The translations under genes were made by a program, and so were the position numbers. DNA of 64,000 nt from Hemibagrus wyckioides (Eukaryota > Chordata > Actinopteri > Siluriformes > Bagridae): positions 23,537,130-23,601,129 of the forward strand of contig NC_080722.1 of the NCBI RefSeq assembly GCF_019097595.1, written 5' to 3'. Under the pieces are notes generated by a model. The model was not told the DNA's origin and ran no database searches. It saw only the letters and a program-made list of their open reading frames with translations. Positions 1-52,077 of this stretch are shown one piece after another. The number at the start of each line of letters is the position of its first letter. Position 1 is the first letter of the stretch.

Positions 1-3000
1 CTTCAGTTGTGCCTGTGAAATACAGTTATTTTCTTACTGTCACCTTCCTGAAACAATAAAGCCATAAAGCCCAGAAAACATTAGTGTGACCAGCATCACT
101 GGTTGAAATAGGTGTCTGTATTTATGCTCTGTTTGTCTTCTCCAGATGACTTCAAGGCTTAATTTTTTTATGTTCTGTCATGTTTTTCTTGCCCACATGT
201 TAACAAATGTGAAAAAGAAGATATTCCAGTAGTGATGGACATAAGAAATGATTTAAATCACAAAGTTTTTCGCAGGTTATAAATCCTAAATTGTATATGA
301 AAACAAAACAAAAAAGAAAAATCAGAAGCAGGTGCTAGCTCGTGTGTGTGTGTGGTAGAGGCTGCACTGTGTATGTGTATAAGGTTTATTTCACTTTTAA
401 CCATCAGTAGGAGTTTAAGTAACAAACACTTCCAGCTTTATGGAATTAGATCACAAAACCAATTCACTTAAGTGGAACAGCTGTAACAGTGTTTTATGCT
501 GGCAAGGTGGAAACTTGGCTAACCATTCAACAAAAAAACAATTAACTGACAGCAGCAGCAACCTTCCTCTGCTAGTTGCTCAGTGACGTGCTATGGGGTA
601 GGAATTTAAACAACTCATCGTTTGACTTTAAAAGCTGACCTACGACAGCACACAGATAGCCCTTGGTTCATGCCAGCAAATGGACATTTGCTTGTGTCTA
701 TTGTGGGTGTGCTAGTTGAGCACAAATGACTTAGTCCACTGTTTGGTGCTTAAAAGTGGTTTGTTTTCTTATTATGGCATCAAGAGTTAATGACATTCCA
801 TTTACATCTTTAATACTGACAAAAATGAACTGTGTTGTAATCTCATAACATGCTTCATTTTATAACCCAGAACTTTTTCACACTTTTATTTTATTTATTT
901 TATTTTTTACTTTTTTTTATAAACCATTACACGATTGCTGCAAAATAGTGTTTTCTTTCTTTCTAAATCTATACCAGTTAAGCAAATGTACCTGTACACC
1001 TTTGAAAAATGCTTTTATGTTGTTGCGCTTCAGAGCAGGATGAGTTGGAGGACATTGACTCGTGACAGTAATGATAAAGAGCCAGCCATGTTTAAGTTCT
1101 TTCTGCATCTTTCCCACTCGGAAAGTAATATGGAAACTCTGATGGTGCTTTATGGATTTTAGTTGTCTGGTTGGTTAATTCATTTTTTTCCCCCCAAGAA
1201 GATTTGACTTCTCAGTATTGTATAATTTCTGACAATCTTGGTCCGCTGGGACTTTTTTCTACACAGTGTGGACTGTGGATTAATTGCCCAGGTCTGCTTG
1301 TTGGGGATAGGTGTATTTGGCTTCAGCAGCATCACGTTTGGGTTTGCGGTTTGTGGCCTCGTGTCATTAGGTTTTTATAGAGGAGCTGCTGCCGTGACAC
1401 CTCGCTGCCATGGTTACCAACATTACAGTAAATTGACTGTGTGAAAAAGAGCAAGAGGAAGGACATGGAGATAGGACACAGAAATAGCAAGAGAGAAAAT
1501 AAATGTATCTACTGCCTCTGGAAGCTGTGATAACGAGCCTATGACTGGCTAATGTGTAGATTCAAACAGATGTGTTCTTGGACTAGGCTGAGCTGCTGTT
1601 GATGAAAGATCTCCTTAAACAGACTAGGACTGGTGATATTTGTGTGGGATTGTATGGGTGATCTTTTATGATAAGTCTGAGTTTATGTGTGAAATGATCT
1701 CCGGCACAGCAAGCTACCAAAAGGAAGAGAAGCAGTTAGCACTGGGCGAAATTCCAGTGTAATGTTATCATAAAACGTTTTATTGTGATTTACTCTTTTC
1801 TGAGATCTCACAGGCATATGTGGCATTTACATTTTTAATGCAACAGTTGTAAACTGATTTAATGAGTTTAAAGGCTGATTTAATGAGGCATTAAAGGCTG
1901 GAACTTCATTGTCCTTGAGTCAACCCTGAGCTCAGGTTACTGTCTGTGTGGAGTTTCACATGTTCTCCCTTGTGTGCATGTGGGTTTACATTGGGAACTG
2001 CAGCTTCCATAAACATACATGTAGCTGGACTGGTAACTGTAAATTACCACTAAGTGTGAAAGAATCTGTGAATGTGTGCACATGGTGCCCTGCAGTAGAC
2101 TGGTGTCTCATCTGGAGTGTGTTCCTGCTTCATCCCCAGTGTTCTTGGCATGATCTACCTTAGATGTGTGATTGCTTGTGTGGACAGGAGAGGTATCTTT
2201 TATTCAGAAAAACAAGATAATAATTTCTTAAGAGTTAATGATCAGACCTCAGAGGGTGAGATACTCTTACACAGCTTTGGGCCTCAGTAAGCCAGATTTC
2301 CTCTGTGCTGTCAAGGCATCTCGAGCCTTGTGACAGTTCAAGCCATTCAAATCCTACCATTGATTCACACCTCTCCATGTCATGGCTCATATCTTTATTA
2401 ATGGCTCTACCATTACCTGTTAATCACTTTTTTATGAGCAGCCCACACTGCATCTATGGTGCTATATGATCATTCTGCCTGCCATCAATAATTCATCCCT
2501 CTTTCAGGTGCTTGCTATTTTTCATGTTTGTACATACCCAGAGACTGTCATGAGGATATATAGGCCAGGTCCAGACTTTCTGCAAGACTCCAACATTATG
2601 GAGCTTCCAGATGAATTTATGGAGGGAGACGGTGAAGAGGCCTAAGGCTGTTTAAAAGGCTCTCCAGAGGCTCAGCAGACATTTTAAATCAGCAGAGCAG
2701 AGAGATGTAGGTGAATGATGAAGGCTTAAGCCATTTGGGCAAAAACACTAAGAATTTGACAAGAATAAAATGCTTTGTTGTAATTTCTGTGGAAATAACT
2801 GGAATGAGCATTTGATGCTGCACTGGTTTGGCAAGGTTAAATTAACAACTCCAGATGTTCTCAAGTGTAAATTGTAGAATAAAGTTACTTGGGGATTTCA
2901 AGATTTGTGTGTTCTCTGAATCTGGAGTTATTATTAGATCAGTTTGTGCTTATTCCTGTGTCTATAGCCTTGCCGCAGAAATGGGTCCAAGGCTAATCGA

Positions 3001-6000
3001 TGTCCTCTTCCCCATTATACTGCAGTGCTGCATTTGAGATTTGCAGTTTTTCTCACGTTTTCTTGTGCATCCTACTTCTCCTTTTCCCTCTTTACACGTG
3101 CACGCACACACGCGTGCACACACACACACTATCTTCTCCCCTCATCTCTATTTGTTTGTACTACATCTCTCTCTCTCCCTCACTCATTTAAATCTCCTTC
3201 TCCTTTGTTCTTTCATGCCTCTCTCCTCCCCTGACTTCGTTTATCACCCACATGCCTCCTACTTTGTCTGTGATGTACAAATGCAGCATCTTATCACTGA
3301 TTGGATGGTTGGTTGCCGCAGAAACTTGGAGCAGGAATTTGATAAGGAAAAAACAAAGTGCAGCATCCATTCAGGGTTATTAAACAGCCAAGCCATTCTC
3401 ATTAAGCTTCTAATAAATATGCTGTAAAGTATGCCTGTTCAGAATCACCAGAAATTATAAAGACATTGTATTTCCTCTAGAGGAAATTTCTGAGCATTTT
3501 AATATTAATTGTCTAAATGTTGGTGTATTTTGGTGGAATTCATGTTATTGTGTATGATCCTTTATTTAATCCTCTATACATTACGTTAATACGGTAAATG
3601 TTTTGTGATTCTGAAGCCTAAACTCTTTAAACCTTTTTTTGCTAGAAATCACTGTTTTTGCCAACATGGTGTTCAATCCCGTGTAAAGTGTCCAGTTCCA
3701 TTCTCTCCAAAGTGTGAGGAGAGGAAAAAAAGAGACTGTGCTTTTACTTTCTACATCAATGAAAGTTGCATAAATATATTCTTATAGATTCCTGTACACA
3801 TCTCTCTTAGATCTTTGGACTTTTAATATTGTTTTTTTCCCCCCAAGTCCATATAATCTATCCAAGTCAAGTGAAGATGCAGTGGTGCAGTGTATAGTGA
3901 AATGAAACAACGTTTCTCTGTTGTTGCAACGACAAACTCCGTAAAGTCTGTTACTGAGAGCTGTCTCACATCTAAAAAACCAAAACGCTTTAACAAAAAT
4001 AAACAAGCAAAAAACCCAGAGAGGTTCTGCACAAGCCATTTTGAAAGCAGGGAGACGGACAAGCAGGGAAGGAGAAGGATAGACAGGCAGGCGGGCAGGG
4101 AGACTGGGGAGACGGGCAGGCAGGCGGGGAGACGGACAGAAAAAAGACAGACAGACAGCAATAATTATAGCCTGTTTAACATTTAGATGCATTTTTAGGG
4201 ATTCTGATAGCCATAGCCCCTCCATTAATTTTGTAATAAAATGTTTATTATTACTGATTTTTTTTATGATTACTGTTTTTTTTTTTTTTTTAAGAAACAT
4301 TCATGCACAAAGGTGTGATGGTTGGATGCAGAATAATTAGATAATCCGTTTTACTGTGTATATAAGTTAAAGTATTACTAACATAGGTGGATAATGACTT
4401 CAAGAAGGCTGCAGCAGGAGACAGCGATGTGGGGGAACTTGAGATTTTTCTGTAGGTGGTGTGTGAGTTGAAATTTCTTTGAGATAAATGAATCTTTTAA
4501 ATTAGATTAAATAAGCTGATGTGAGGGAAGATTGGAGAGAGCTTTTGGTTTCAGGCTTGGTACATGACCTGATGATTTTCAGCATGGTTCAGTCATGCAG
4601 GTGCACTCATTCTGTCATTTCTCATTCACCAGCAGCAGCACACCAGTTTCCCAAAGGCCTTGTTAAATTTCGTCAGGATTGTTGGAGAGCTGACCGAAAA
4701 CGAAGCCTCAAGCTTTGATATTCTTTGGAAACAATAAACGGCAGTGCTTTGACTGAGCTGATGTTACTATTTTTGCTGCCGCTTCATCTAAGGAGCGTTC
4801 TGCAGAGTCACAGCATCTAATCAGATATCTGAGAACATGATTTGAACCTTTTTAACTGTTTGCAGAGTTTGATTACAGTGGTAATATTTTCTGCCCATTC
4901 TCCAATTTGTCCTTTTTACACTCTTTTTAAACCCACACTAATAGTGCCATGTGCCACATTAATGCAGATTTCTGTTCATGTTTACCATAAGCTCTTGCTG
5001 TAAGCATAAGTTTTAATAGAACATTTTAAACTTGGACTATACTTGGTTTCAGTTTAGAATCTTGAAGGCTGTGTGTGGGTGTGGTGGTGTGGGTGTGTGT
5101 TGTATGGGTATGTTACTGTAGGATTTCCTTAAACAGAATGCTGATTTGTTTTGCCTTCCAGATGAGTACAGAGCAACACATCATTTAATATGACATTTAG
5201 ACAGAAAGAAAGGGAAGAAGAGAGAGAAGAACAGAGAGAAGTAATCAGGGCAGCTGGTATAAATGTGCTAGCTTGGCTTAGCTCCCTTGTCTGTCCAAGA
5301 TAAACAGGCATCAATATAAAGTGTTGTACTTGGCTTCAGCATCAAATTAATTTCTGTTAACAAATGTCTTAAAGTGGATTATTTTGGGGTTTAGTGGAAT
5401 GAGGCTCAACAGAACCATAATCGTGTGATTAATACACAGATCAGTGTGACGACGTGAGGCTGGGGCCAGACTGTAGATTCCTGCAGTCCATCAATGATTG
5501 TTGTCACATCGTTGCACAGCGCGACCATCTATTATCACAAACCGCCATACTGCATGTAATAAAATCTGGACTGTGGAGGGGAAATGTAAATTAGGACTGG
5601 ACAGATGGAGATGATATTCAACACATTCAGTACGCTTTTCATGGACACTTTTATAGAATATTACTTCTAGCTGTTTGTTTCATTTGGAAGAATAAAGTGA
5701 TGTGTTCTTGAAGTAAAGATCTCTACCAGAGCTTTTCCAGCAGAAAATGGCTCAGTTTACATGGCCATAAATAGTGCTGATCATTCATTGGTCAGACGCA
5801 GTCATCGCAGTGTTGTGGTAATCTTTAGTCTCAAGCTATTTCTGGTGAGAAAGCACACAAATGAAGCTCCACACTTTCACTACATGGTGCTTGTGAGTAG
5901 CGCTAAATGGTCTGTTATTTAATGGGCAATCCCATAATTCTGTTCATGGGCTGGACACTGCTTTAATGTAGTCATTTATAGTTGATTCAGTGTTGTGCTA

Positions 6001-6611
6001 ATATTGGATGAGTAAAAGTCGTGTGCAGATTTAATGTGAGCAGAGAGATGAAATGCAGAGTCACACGGTCCTGCTGCTCGGTTAGATCAGTGTAATGGTC
6101 TGTACACAGCCATGAGGACATGATGATGGTGTGTGTGTCTGTGTGTGTGTGTGTGAGACTTTCTACCATGTATGTTGACTGATCTCATATTACTTCTTCA
6201 GGCCATTCTGTCAGTGTTGCGTATCAAATTACTCAAAACAACAAGGTCGGTCTCTGTTTCTCTGCCTGTGTCTTTCTATGTTTGTCTCTGTCTTGCTTTC
6301 TTTCTCTCTGTCTGCCTCTCTGTCTATCTTATTCAATTTCCTTCTCTCTCTCTCTGAGTGTTGAGTTATTAAGGATTTTGTTCTTTCTACACATTGGAAT
6401 ATGATGATCTATAATATTGACCTCTGCTTTGTCAGGTGGGTATGAATATGTGGGTTTGGGAATTGGTTGACTGAGTCATGACTGATGTTAGAATGAAGGT
6501 TGTGATTCAGGGAAGGTCCAAACAGCAGGTTTGTTCTGTGATTAAATTGGCCTTTAACCAAAAGTTTTTGTATCTGATTGAGTATTCTGTGTTTTCTCTG
6601 CTCTCTCGTAG
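1..6611 (+). other. usp22: usp22 intron 1 (3' part), no coding exon seen
   Basis: This stretch precedes the first recognisable usp22 exon and ends in a splice acceptor (cgtag) at 6611. I searched it for the conserved N-terminal segment that precedes the zinc finger in USP22 and did not find it, so exon 1 should lie upstream of the window. Only low-complexity tracts stand out: CA-rich DNA near 3098-3130, a purine-rich GGCAGG/GACAG tract near 4050-4160, GT repeats near 6129-6156 and CT-rich DNA near 6290-6356. The short open frames here show no family resemblance and look like chance. Confidence 0.75.
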
Positions 6612-39499
<32,888 letters not shown>

Positions 39500-40595
39500 C
39501 CTCCAAAAGATGATGGACACCTAAAGAGAAGGACCATAAGAGTGAATGGAATGGAGAGAGAGAACCAGAAAAGCAAAGAAGGCAGTCAGGCTCACAGCTG
39601 GGGGGCAGTAGAAGCAGCAAGAACATGCAAAACGACTATAATTATTCCTTGCATAAAACAAATAACATAAGAAATGATAACCAAATGCATAGCTAACTCT
39701 ATACTGCATAGTCGGTCCACACTGAGCTACCAAGATCTACTTGAAAAAAAAAGTTAGAAGTGTGAAAAGTGACAGAGGATGGAGCTGTGTCTGTTTACAC
39801 ATGACAGGAGAAGATGGAAGGGCAGTTTATCTAGCTCAGCCTCAGTTTTAAGCCTTTTCCAAACATTTGATCCATTTGTCTTTAGTCCATGATCCTGTTT
39901 CCTCCAGACCTCAGAATGACCAAGCATTTCAAACACCACAGCCGATGAGGAAATGTTACTGTGTTTATTTTATGCATTAGCCTGAATGCAAATGAAAGAA
40001 AACTATATGGTACTAAAGGTATTGTGGAAATTGTTGATAGTTTTTATCCTCTGTGAATTCCGTTTGAAAATACTGTATACCTGTAAGTCCTGCACATGTT
40101 TCTCCCCTATTTGGATGGGTGAAGTGATGGATTATATGAAGAGAGAAGGAGAGTGAATAAGGTTGGCACATCGAACACATCAGTTCTCCTGATTCTTTCT
40201 CTCACACTGCATCTTTTTTGTTTTTTTTGTGATTGAGGGCAGGGAAATATCATGTGTGTATATATACGTACATCTATTTTTATAAGACATTGAACTCTTG
40301 TTTGAGATACTTTCCCCACCCGCATCCTTGTCTTTCTCACATTTCTGCTGTGGGTTTTTTTTTTTTTTTTTTTAACGAAATGCAGCTATGTCTTGTGTTT
40401 TTTAACTGAAAATGTCATTGTTTGTGAAATGTTGCAAGTTTGGATGGCAAAGGCTTCTCATCAAGGTTTGGTGATGCATTATGGACATGGAATGTTCTCA
40501 TATGGTGCGTCCTGACATGGCTTGATTCAGCAGTGTTAGCCCTGCCATGTGTTGCTAGGATAGTGTGTGTGCGCGCGCTTGTATCATTGTAAGTG

Positions 40596-40659
<64 letters not shown>

Positions 40660-40815
40660 GAATCAGTACTTAATCTTAGCATGCTGTCTAAACTGGATTG
40701 TAAAAGACTTTGGGAGCGGAGTGAATTTTTATAAATGTTAATCATGTATGTATGTATAGTATGTACGTATGTATCATATGTATGTATATAAAACAGATGA
40801 ATGAAAAAAGTGTTG
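39500..40815 (+). other. usp22: usp22 3' UTR (inferred)
   Basis: The A/T-rich sequence after the stop has no other gene. It contains a pure GT run (40599-40656). A hexamer variant TATAAA at 40788-40793, followed by a GTGTTGTTT element near 40811, is a candidate polyadenylation site. Closer AATAAA signals are absent. The end is an inference from sequence only. Confidence 0.5.
40599..40656. repeat. (GT)29 microsatellite in usp22 3' UTR
   Basis: A pure GT run within the inferred 3' UTR. Confidence 0.93.
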
Positions 40816-41049
40816 TTTCATTTAAGATTTCTGCCACTGTTAATAATATGCCCTGTACAGTACATACACATGCATTTACTGGCTAGGTACTAGCACCCAT
40901 TGTCTTGGTGGGAGGAGATGATGTAATTTTTCCTTTCACAATGGCTATACTAGGGGTTTCACAACAACAGGGTGAATACTCGTCCAATAACTTATTTTTG
41001 TCAATTATTTTGCAAAATATGTCTATGTAATATGAAATACTTTTTAGAT

Positions 41050-41215
41050 GCTGATGCAGATAAATTGGCCGTTTTATCAGGTGGCCATGGGACACAACTA
41101 TTGACTGTAGCTCATCTGTTGCTATGACAACCACTGGGCAGGTATCACTTGTGGACTGGGGTCTCAGTACATCCATGACACTGAGCTGGTAGTGTGTGTT
41201 TGGGATGTAAAATGC
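41050..41215. repeat. Decayed fish MITE-like segment
   Basis: It contains weak versions of blocks from a common teleost non-autonomous element (GATAAATTGGCCGTTTTATC, TGTAGCTCATCTGTTGCTATG, GACACTGAGCTGGTAGTGTG). Ends are not visible. Confidence 0.35.
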
Positions 41216-41589
41216 CTTTATATTGTTGCTTGGTTGAGAAACAGTCCACCAGCCAAAATAATCAAGCCTTTTTTTTTTTTTTTTTTTGTACATTATTTGG
41301 CAAAATATGTCAGTTTTCTTCCCACAGCATACTTTTCAGATGGTGATGAAAAGTATGCCACACTTGTCAGTGTCACTGGTGTACTGTGCTTAAGGTCCCT
41401 TTAATACACAATTGTCATGTATTAAGTCAAGTATGGATGATTCGTCTTGTATTTTACACATCATTTCATACATATGCTAGTTCTTCACATTGGTGACAAA
41501 AGAAAAACGGAAAGGAAAACATTCATATACTTTAGATTTATTACACATGAGCTGAAATATTTCAAGCGTTTGTTTTTTTTTTTTAATTT

Positions 41590-41990
41590 TAGATAATTAT
41601 GGCTCATGAAAATCAAAAGTCCAGTATCACAAAATACTAGAATATTTCATAAGATAAAGAAATGATTTATAATATAGAAAAGTCAAACTTCTGAGTAAAG
41701 TGTGTTAATTTATGCACTTAATATTTGGTTGTGGCTTCTTTTGCACAAATTACCGCATCAGTGTGGCGTGGCATGGAGGCCATCAGCCTGTGGCACTGCT
41801 GAGGGTGTAATGGAAGCCCAAGTTGCTTTGATAGCAGCCTTCAGCTCACCTGGATTGCCAGGTCCGGGGTCTCTCATCTTCGTCTTTTCAATACCCCATA
41901 GATTCTCGATAGACTCAGGTCAGGTGAGTTGGCTGGCTAGTCAAGCACAGTAATACCACGGTCAGCAAATCAGGGAAGGTTTTTGCAAAA
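41590..41990 (-). mobile_element. Tc1-like element 3' fragment
   Basis: The left part shows ATGAAAATCAAAAGTCCAGTATC and TAGAATATTTCAT, typical of one fish Tc1 family end. The minus strand then reads decayed C-terminal transposase (ending in a CxHATPH-CGNLCKRSHNQI-like tail). The rest of the element is absent. Confidence 0.6.
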
Positions 41991-42660
41991 GAACCAGACA
42001 GAGACAGTTCTTGAATAGCAAAACTCTTAAAAATTTACTGAGATGAACAGGTCTGCAGTGGTCAGTATCTATCAAAAGTGGTCCAAGGAAAGAACAGTGG
42101 TAAACCGGTGACAGGGTCATGGGTGGCCAAGGCTCACTGATGCACATGGGGAGCGAAATGCTGGCCCGTGTGGTTCGATCCAACAGACGAGCTACTGTTG
42201 CTCAAATTGCTGAAGTTAATTCTGGTTCTGATAGAAAGGTGTCAGAATACACAGTGCATTGCAGTTTGTTGCGTATGGGGCTGCATAGCTACAGACCAAT
42301 CAGGGTGCACATGCTGACCTCTGTGCACAGACAAAAGTGCCAACAATAGGCACGTGAGCATCAGAACTGGACCATGGAGCAAGGGAAAAAGGTGGCCTGG
42401 TCTGATGAATCACGTTTTGTTTTACACATGTGGATGGCCGGGTGCGTGTGCATCGCTTACCTGGGGAACACATGGACTCAGGATGCACTATGGGAAGAAG
42501 GCGAGCTGGCGGAGGCAGTGTCATGCTTTGGGCAATATTCTGCTGGGAAACCTTGAGTCCGGACATCCATGTGGATGTTACTTTGTCATGTACCACCTAC
42601 CTAAGCATTGCTGCAGACCATGTTCACCCTTTTATGGAAAGGTGTATACAGAAGAAAAGT
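41990..42660 (+). mobile_element. Tc1-like transposase fragment, plus strand
   Basis: The plus strand reads a helix-turn-helix region (VVRSNRRATVAQIAEVNSGS, 42119-42349) and then VAWSDESRFVLH with the first catalytic Asp and a decayed middle block (42374-42556). It stops before the second Asp block. It abuts an oppositely oriented fragment of another Tc1 family. Confidence 0.7.
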
Positions 42661-44100
42661 GAAATATTCAGTGTTATCCATAGGTAAACAAAAGACGTCA
42701 GCAGAAACAGACGAAGAAACTGTCAGTGTCTGTGTTTGGCACATATTCATCAAAACAAAACAAAGAATTTCTAGGACAACACAAAGTATACCACAGTCAT
42801 AAGATGAGGTCATAAACAAATAGTATCACACAGTCAGCCAAGGGCCACAGTCAGCACAGGACAGAGCGTGCCAAAATATATTCAAAATCCCAAAGGGACA
42901 GTTGCTCACTGGTCCATCCCACAGCCCCAACCTCACACGACAGTCACTCTTTAAGGCCGTGCATGACAGAGGTCAGAGTGCGCTCCTGTCCAGCCAGAAG
43001 CAAGACCTACTTTGTTTTATTGAGTGGAACTGCTACATAAATGTTGTTGTTTAGGGTAGTGTAGGGATCACCTACACTACAGATATGTACTGAAAAATAC
43101 ATGGTAATAACAGAGAGGCTAAATGATCATCACAGTGACTGGTCCAATAGCATTTTGCATTTCAAACAAACTTTCTTTAGAAATTTAGGAATTTCTAAAA
43201 ATAAAAAACACAGGCCAAATTTTCAGCCATGCTGCTGCTGAGGCATAAATATTCATACACAGGAGCATAAGGCCTATACTAAGTGTATAACAGACATTTT
43301 CTAAGCAATGATTTAGTCTATCAGGATCACAATGTGAGCAAGTTCTAGAATGGCCAAAGAGTCTACAAAACCAGTGTATAGGGACATTAGCAGTTTCCTA
43401 TATATGTATGTGAAACGGTGAGATGAGCTGAGGCCCCTGAAGGGCTGCTTGATTGCTGAGTTTCTCCATTCTCTGAATAACCTTGTTAATGGGAGTAAAG
43501 ATTAGGCTTTTTACTAGTATTGTATTACCTGGGACAAAAAGTATGAGTTGGCTGCTCTATGAGTAGAGGGAGAGAGGCAGAGGAATTATCATGCATAATG
43601 TTTAATTTTGTGTTTGAGTATAATTGGTGACAATCGCCTCCAGGTTACCTGAAAAGAAAACACCAGGATTACTTTTAGTCCAAAGGGTTGAAAATGGCCT
43701 GCCCATAATTATCTCAAAGGAAGATAGCTGTGCTTTTGATTATGAATTCGAATTTCACAAATAACTTTTACCCTGAATGTTAGCTCTAGAACAAAAACAT
43801 TAATATACCATTAATATAGCCTTTACCTTTCTTGTATGCATCCACAATGTGCAACTGGAGTTCCTCCTGAACCTTTATGGTTTTAACCATGACAGCAGTT
43901 GACCAGAAACTGTCTAGCAAACAGGTGGATCAGCTGTTCTGAATTTAGAATAGATTAGAAAGGTGTAGACCCTGCTAGAAGTTACCAGGAGCATGTGTAA
44001 TGGTGCAGAAGAGCGCATTTCTTGAGAAATTCTTTGTTAAGGTCTGGGGTATGAATCATTTGGGACATGGAACATTTTGTAGCACATATTTGTACATTTT
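42661..44100. other. Intergenic, nothing recognised
   Basis: About 1.4 kb between Tc1 debris and the dnajc9 promoter region. I see no conserved frame, RNA gene or element ends. Confidence 0.6.
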
Positions 44101-44500
44101 CTTACCACATCATTCCGCCCTCTCACTCGGAGGCAGCAATACGCCAACCTTCATCACTATAAAATAAACACCGTAGAAGAAGAACTCTAATATGGCCGTA
44201 TTCGCAATCGCTTTTCTTGTTCACTATGCACTATTCTCTGACGAATCATGAACAGTATATGGCGCACTGGTTACATTCAACGACGGTATTTACATTTCGT
44301 GACACCAGCAAACACCAGCACATATTTTATAAGACTCTGAGATTTTAGAAGCTGTGTAATGCTTTACATTGCTTGTTGCCGCCGCATGCTGTCGATGTAC
44401 CCCTAGCGCCCTATGTAGTGAGCATGGTGTGGTTTGTAACGTACCCTTACCAAGAGCGCGGTAAATTTTGCTCCGGTTGTGCGCCTGGTTTTGTAGCAGC
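44100..44500 (+). promoter_or_regulatory. dnajc9: Candidate dnajc9 promoter region
   Basis: This stretch is richer in CpG than its surroundings (CCGCCC near 44116, GCCGCCGCATGC near 44380, AGCGCGGTAAA near 44455, TGCGCC near 44480). It precedes a plausible non-coding exon ending in a good donor. Evidence is composition and position only. Confidence 0.4.
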
Positions 44501-44553
44501 AACAGAGAAAGTTCTCGGCCCCGATATAAGAAGTTAGAGTTCTGATTTTGTGG
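44501..44553 (+). other. dnajc9: Candidate dnajc9 non-coding exon 1 (5' UTR)
   Basis: The coding start exon is preceded directly by a splice acceptor (attccag, 46086-46092), so an upstream 5' UTR exon is required. The sequence ending TTTTGTGG before GTAAGTTT at 44554 is a strong donor next to a CpG-rich region. The start coordinate is arbitrary. Confidence 0.4.
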
Positions 44554-44850
44554 GTAAGTTTAAACCATAAGCGTGTTTTATTTTTATTTGAATAAAGTTT
44601 TGAGACTCTCCGAGTACAGGAGGTGGATAAGGAGCAGTGGTTTAGTGAATAGTAGCCACATTGCTAACTGCTGTGTGTTTTTCTATTTCAGCTTGTTTTT
44701 ATAAATGACTGTAACTCACATCCTCTGGTCTTTCTGTCCTCCCTGAGCTTAATCATATAGCAATAAACACACTGTATGATATGAGTATGATAGCGCTTTT
44801 GTAGCTAAAGACTCTTGAATCAAATCCTGATCTGACAGTTACTGCATTGT

Positions 44851-44851
<1 letters not shown>

Positions 44852-44904
<53 letters not shown>

Positions 44905-45004
44905 TTGTACACAGGGGTGCTGTACACAGGGGTGCTGTACACAGGGGTGCTGTACACAGGGGTGCTGTACACAGGGGTGCTGTACACAGGGGTGCTGTAC
45001 ACAG
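44852..45004. repeat. (GT)n plus 15-bp minisatellite, six units
   Basis: A GT run (44852-44900) leads into six exact copies of GTACACAGGGGTGCT (44907-44996) and a partial seventh (to 45004). The repeat lies in the inferred dnajc9 intron 1. Open frames across it are trivial repeats. Confidence 0.95.
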
Positions 45005-46092
45005 TGTGAATCAGCGACCCGTTCTGATTAACTGATTGTCTTTTGAAGCTAAATGAGACAGCTTTGCTAATGAGTATGCAAACATGGTCTGAGACTAGTT
45101 AGTTAAATTTATACCACCTTACCAAATGCTGAAGTTTATGACTCATATGATCAAGCAAGTTCCATAAAAACATATAACAGATCAGTTTCATCAGTGCATC
45201 TTAGATGTTCTCCTGGGTGCACAAACAGCAGATTATATGAAAATTCTAATATAAAAATATGAACTTACTGGTTATTGGTATCGGAACCGGCCATGAGAAG
45301 GACTTAATTATCGATTATCGGTATCGGTTTAAATTTTTCATATCGTGAATCCGTAATAATTTCACAATTTCAGGTTTTAACTATTAACCATATCTCAAAA
45401 ATAGATTACATTTCTTTTTAAATTGTTCCAAAATTTAATTGAATACACAAAGTCACTGATTTGGTGGAAATACCTTTAACAGGAAATCGAGCTCAGAAGT
45501 CACCTAAATTGCCCTATTTTTGTGTCTCTGACAAAAGCAAATCATTAAAATCACTCTCATAGCTGCAACTGGAAGCTGTCGCAAGGTGATGTGGATTTTA
45601 ACAGGGAGCAGGGTGAGCACTTCACACTTGACACTGTTCCCATACTTACTAACGGTTTCAAAAAGACTGGAAGTGGTGCAGACCAACCGGGAAACAGACA
45701 TCTACAAACATGTACTGATAAAAGCAGTGCTGACATGATGCTGGCCAACGCAGCCCCCTGTGTAGGGAGACTTTTGGGATATTTAACATCTAACTACCTC
45801 AGTATGATAACAATTAAATAGATTTGCACATATATTCATATACTATATATATTATTACTACTCAAGTCTTTTCTGTTAGCCCTTTTTTGGTGCATAAATT
45901 ATATTGCTGTATATATGACAAATAAACTTAAGAATTGAAACATTAGACCACAATAAAACGGTCTTAAATAAAGCAAATTAGACGTCAAAGAATTTTGTAC
46001 TTACCTACCAGTGCAAGTCCTAACTTTAGCAGCTCTTGTGACTCACTGAAATCAGTCCATGTTAAAACACTGACTTAATACTGTTATTCCAG
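45005..46092 (+). other. dnajc9: dnajc9 inferred intron 1, remainder
   Basis: A/T-rich DNA with a segment near 45270-45350 (GGTATCGG...ATTATCGATTATCGGTATCGG) that resembles a worn hAT-type end. No gene was recognised. Confidence 0.5.
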
Positions 46093-46097
46093 GACCC

Positions 46098-52077
<5,980 letters not shown>

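Noticed and set aside
3782..4300. 172-codon minus-strand frame
   Set aside because: It crosses a poly-T/A run and a GGCAGG-type purine-rich tract. The Pro/Leu/Ser repeats are compositional and no family is recognisable.
44849..45035. Repeat peptide frames CTQGC and VHRGA over the minisatellite
   Set aside because: They are direct translations of a 15-bp repeat in an intron, without exon signals.
45270..45350. GGTATCGG/ATTATCGATTATCGG block resembling a hAT end
   Set aside because: No partner end or target duplication was found, so it is only mentioned within the intron entry.
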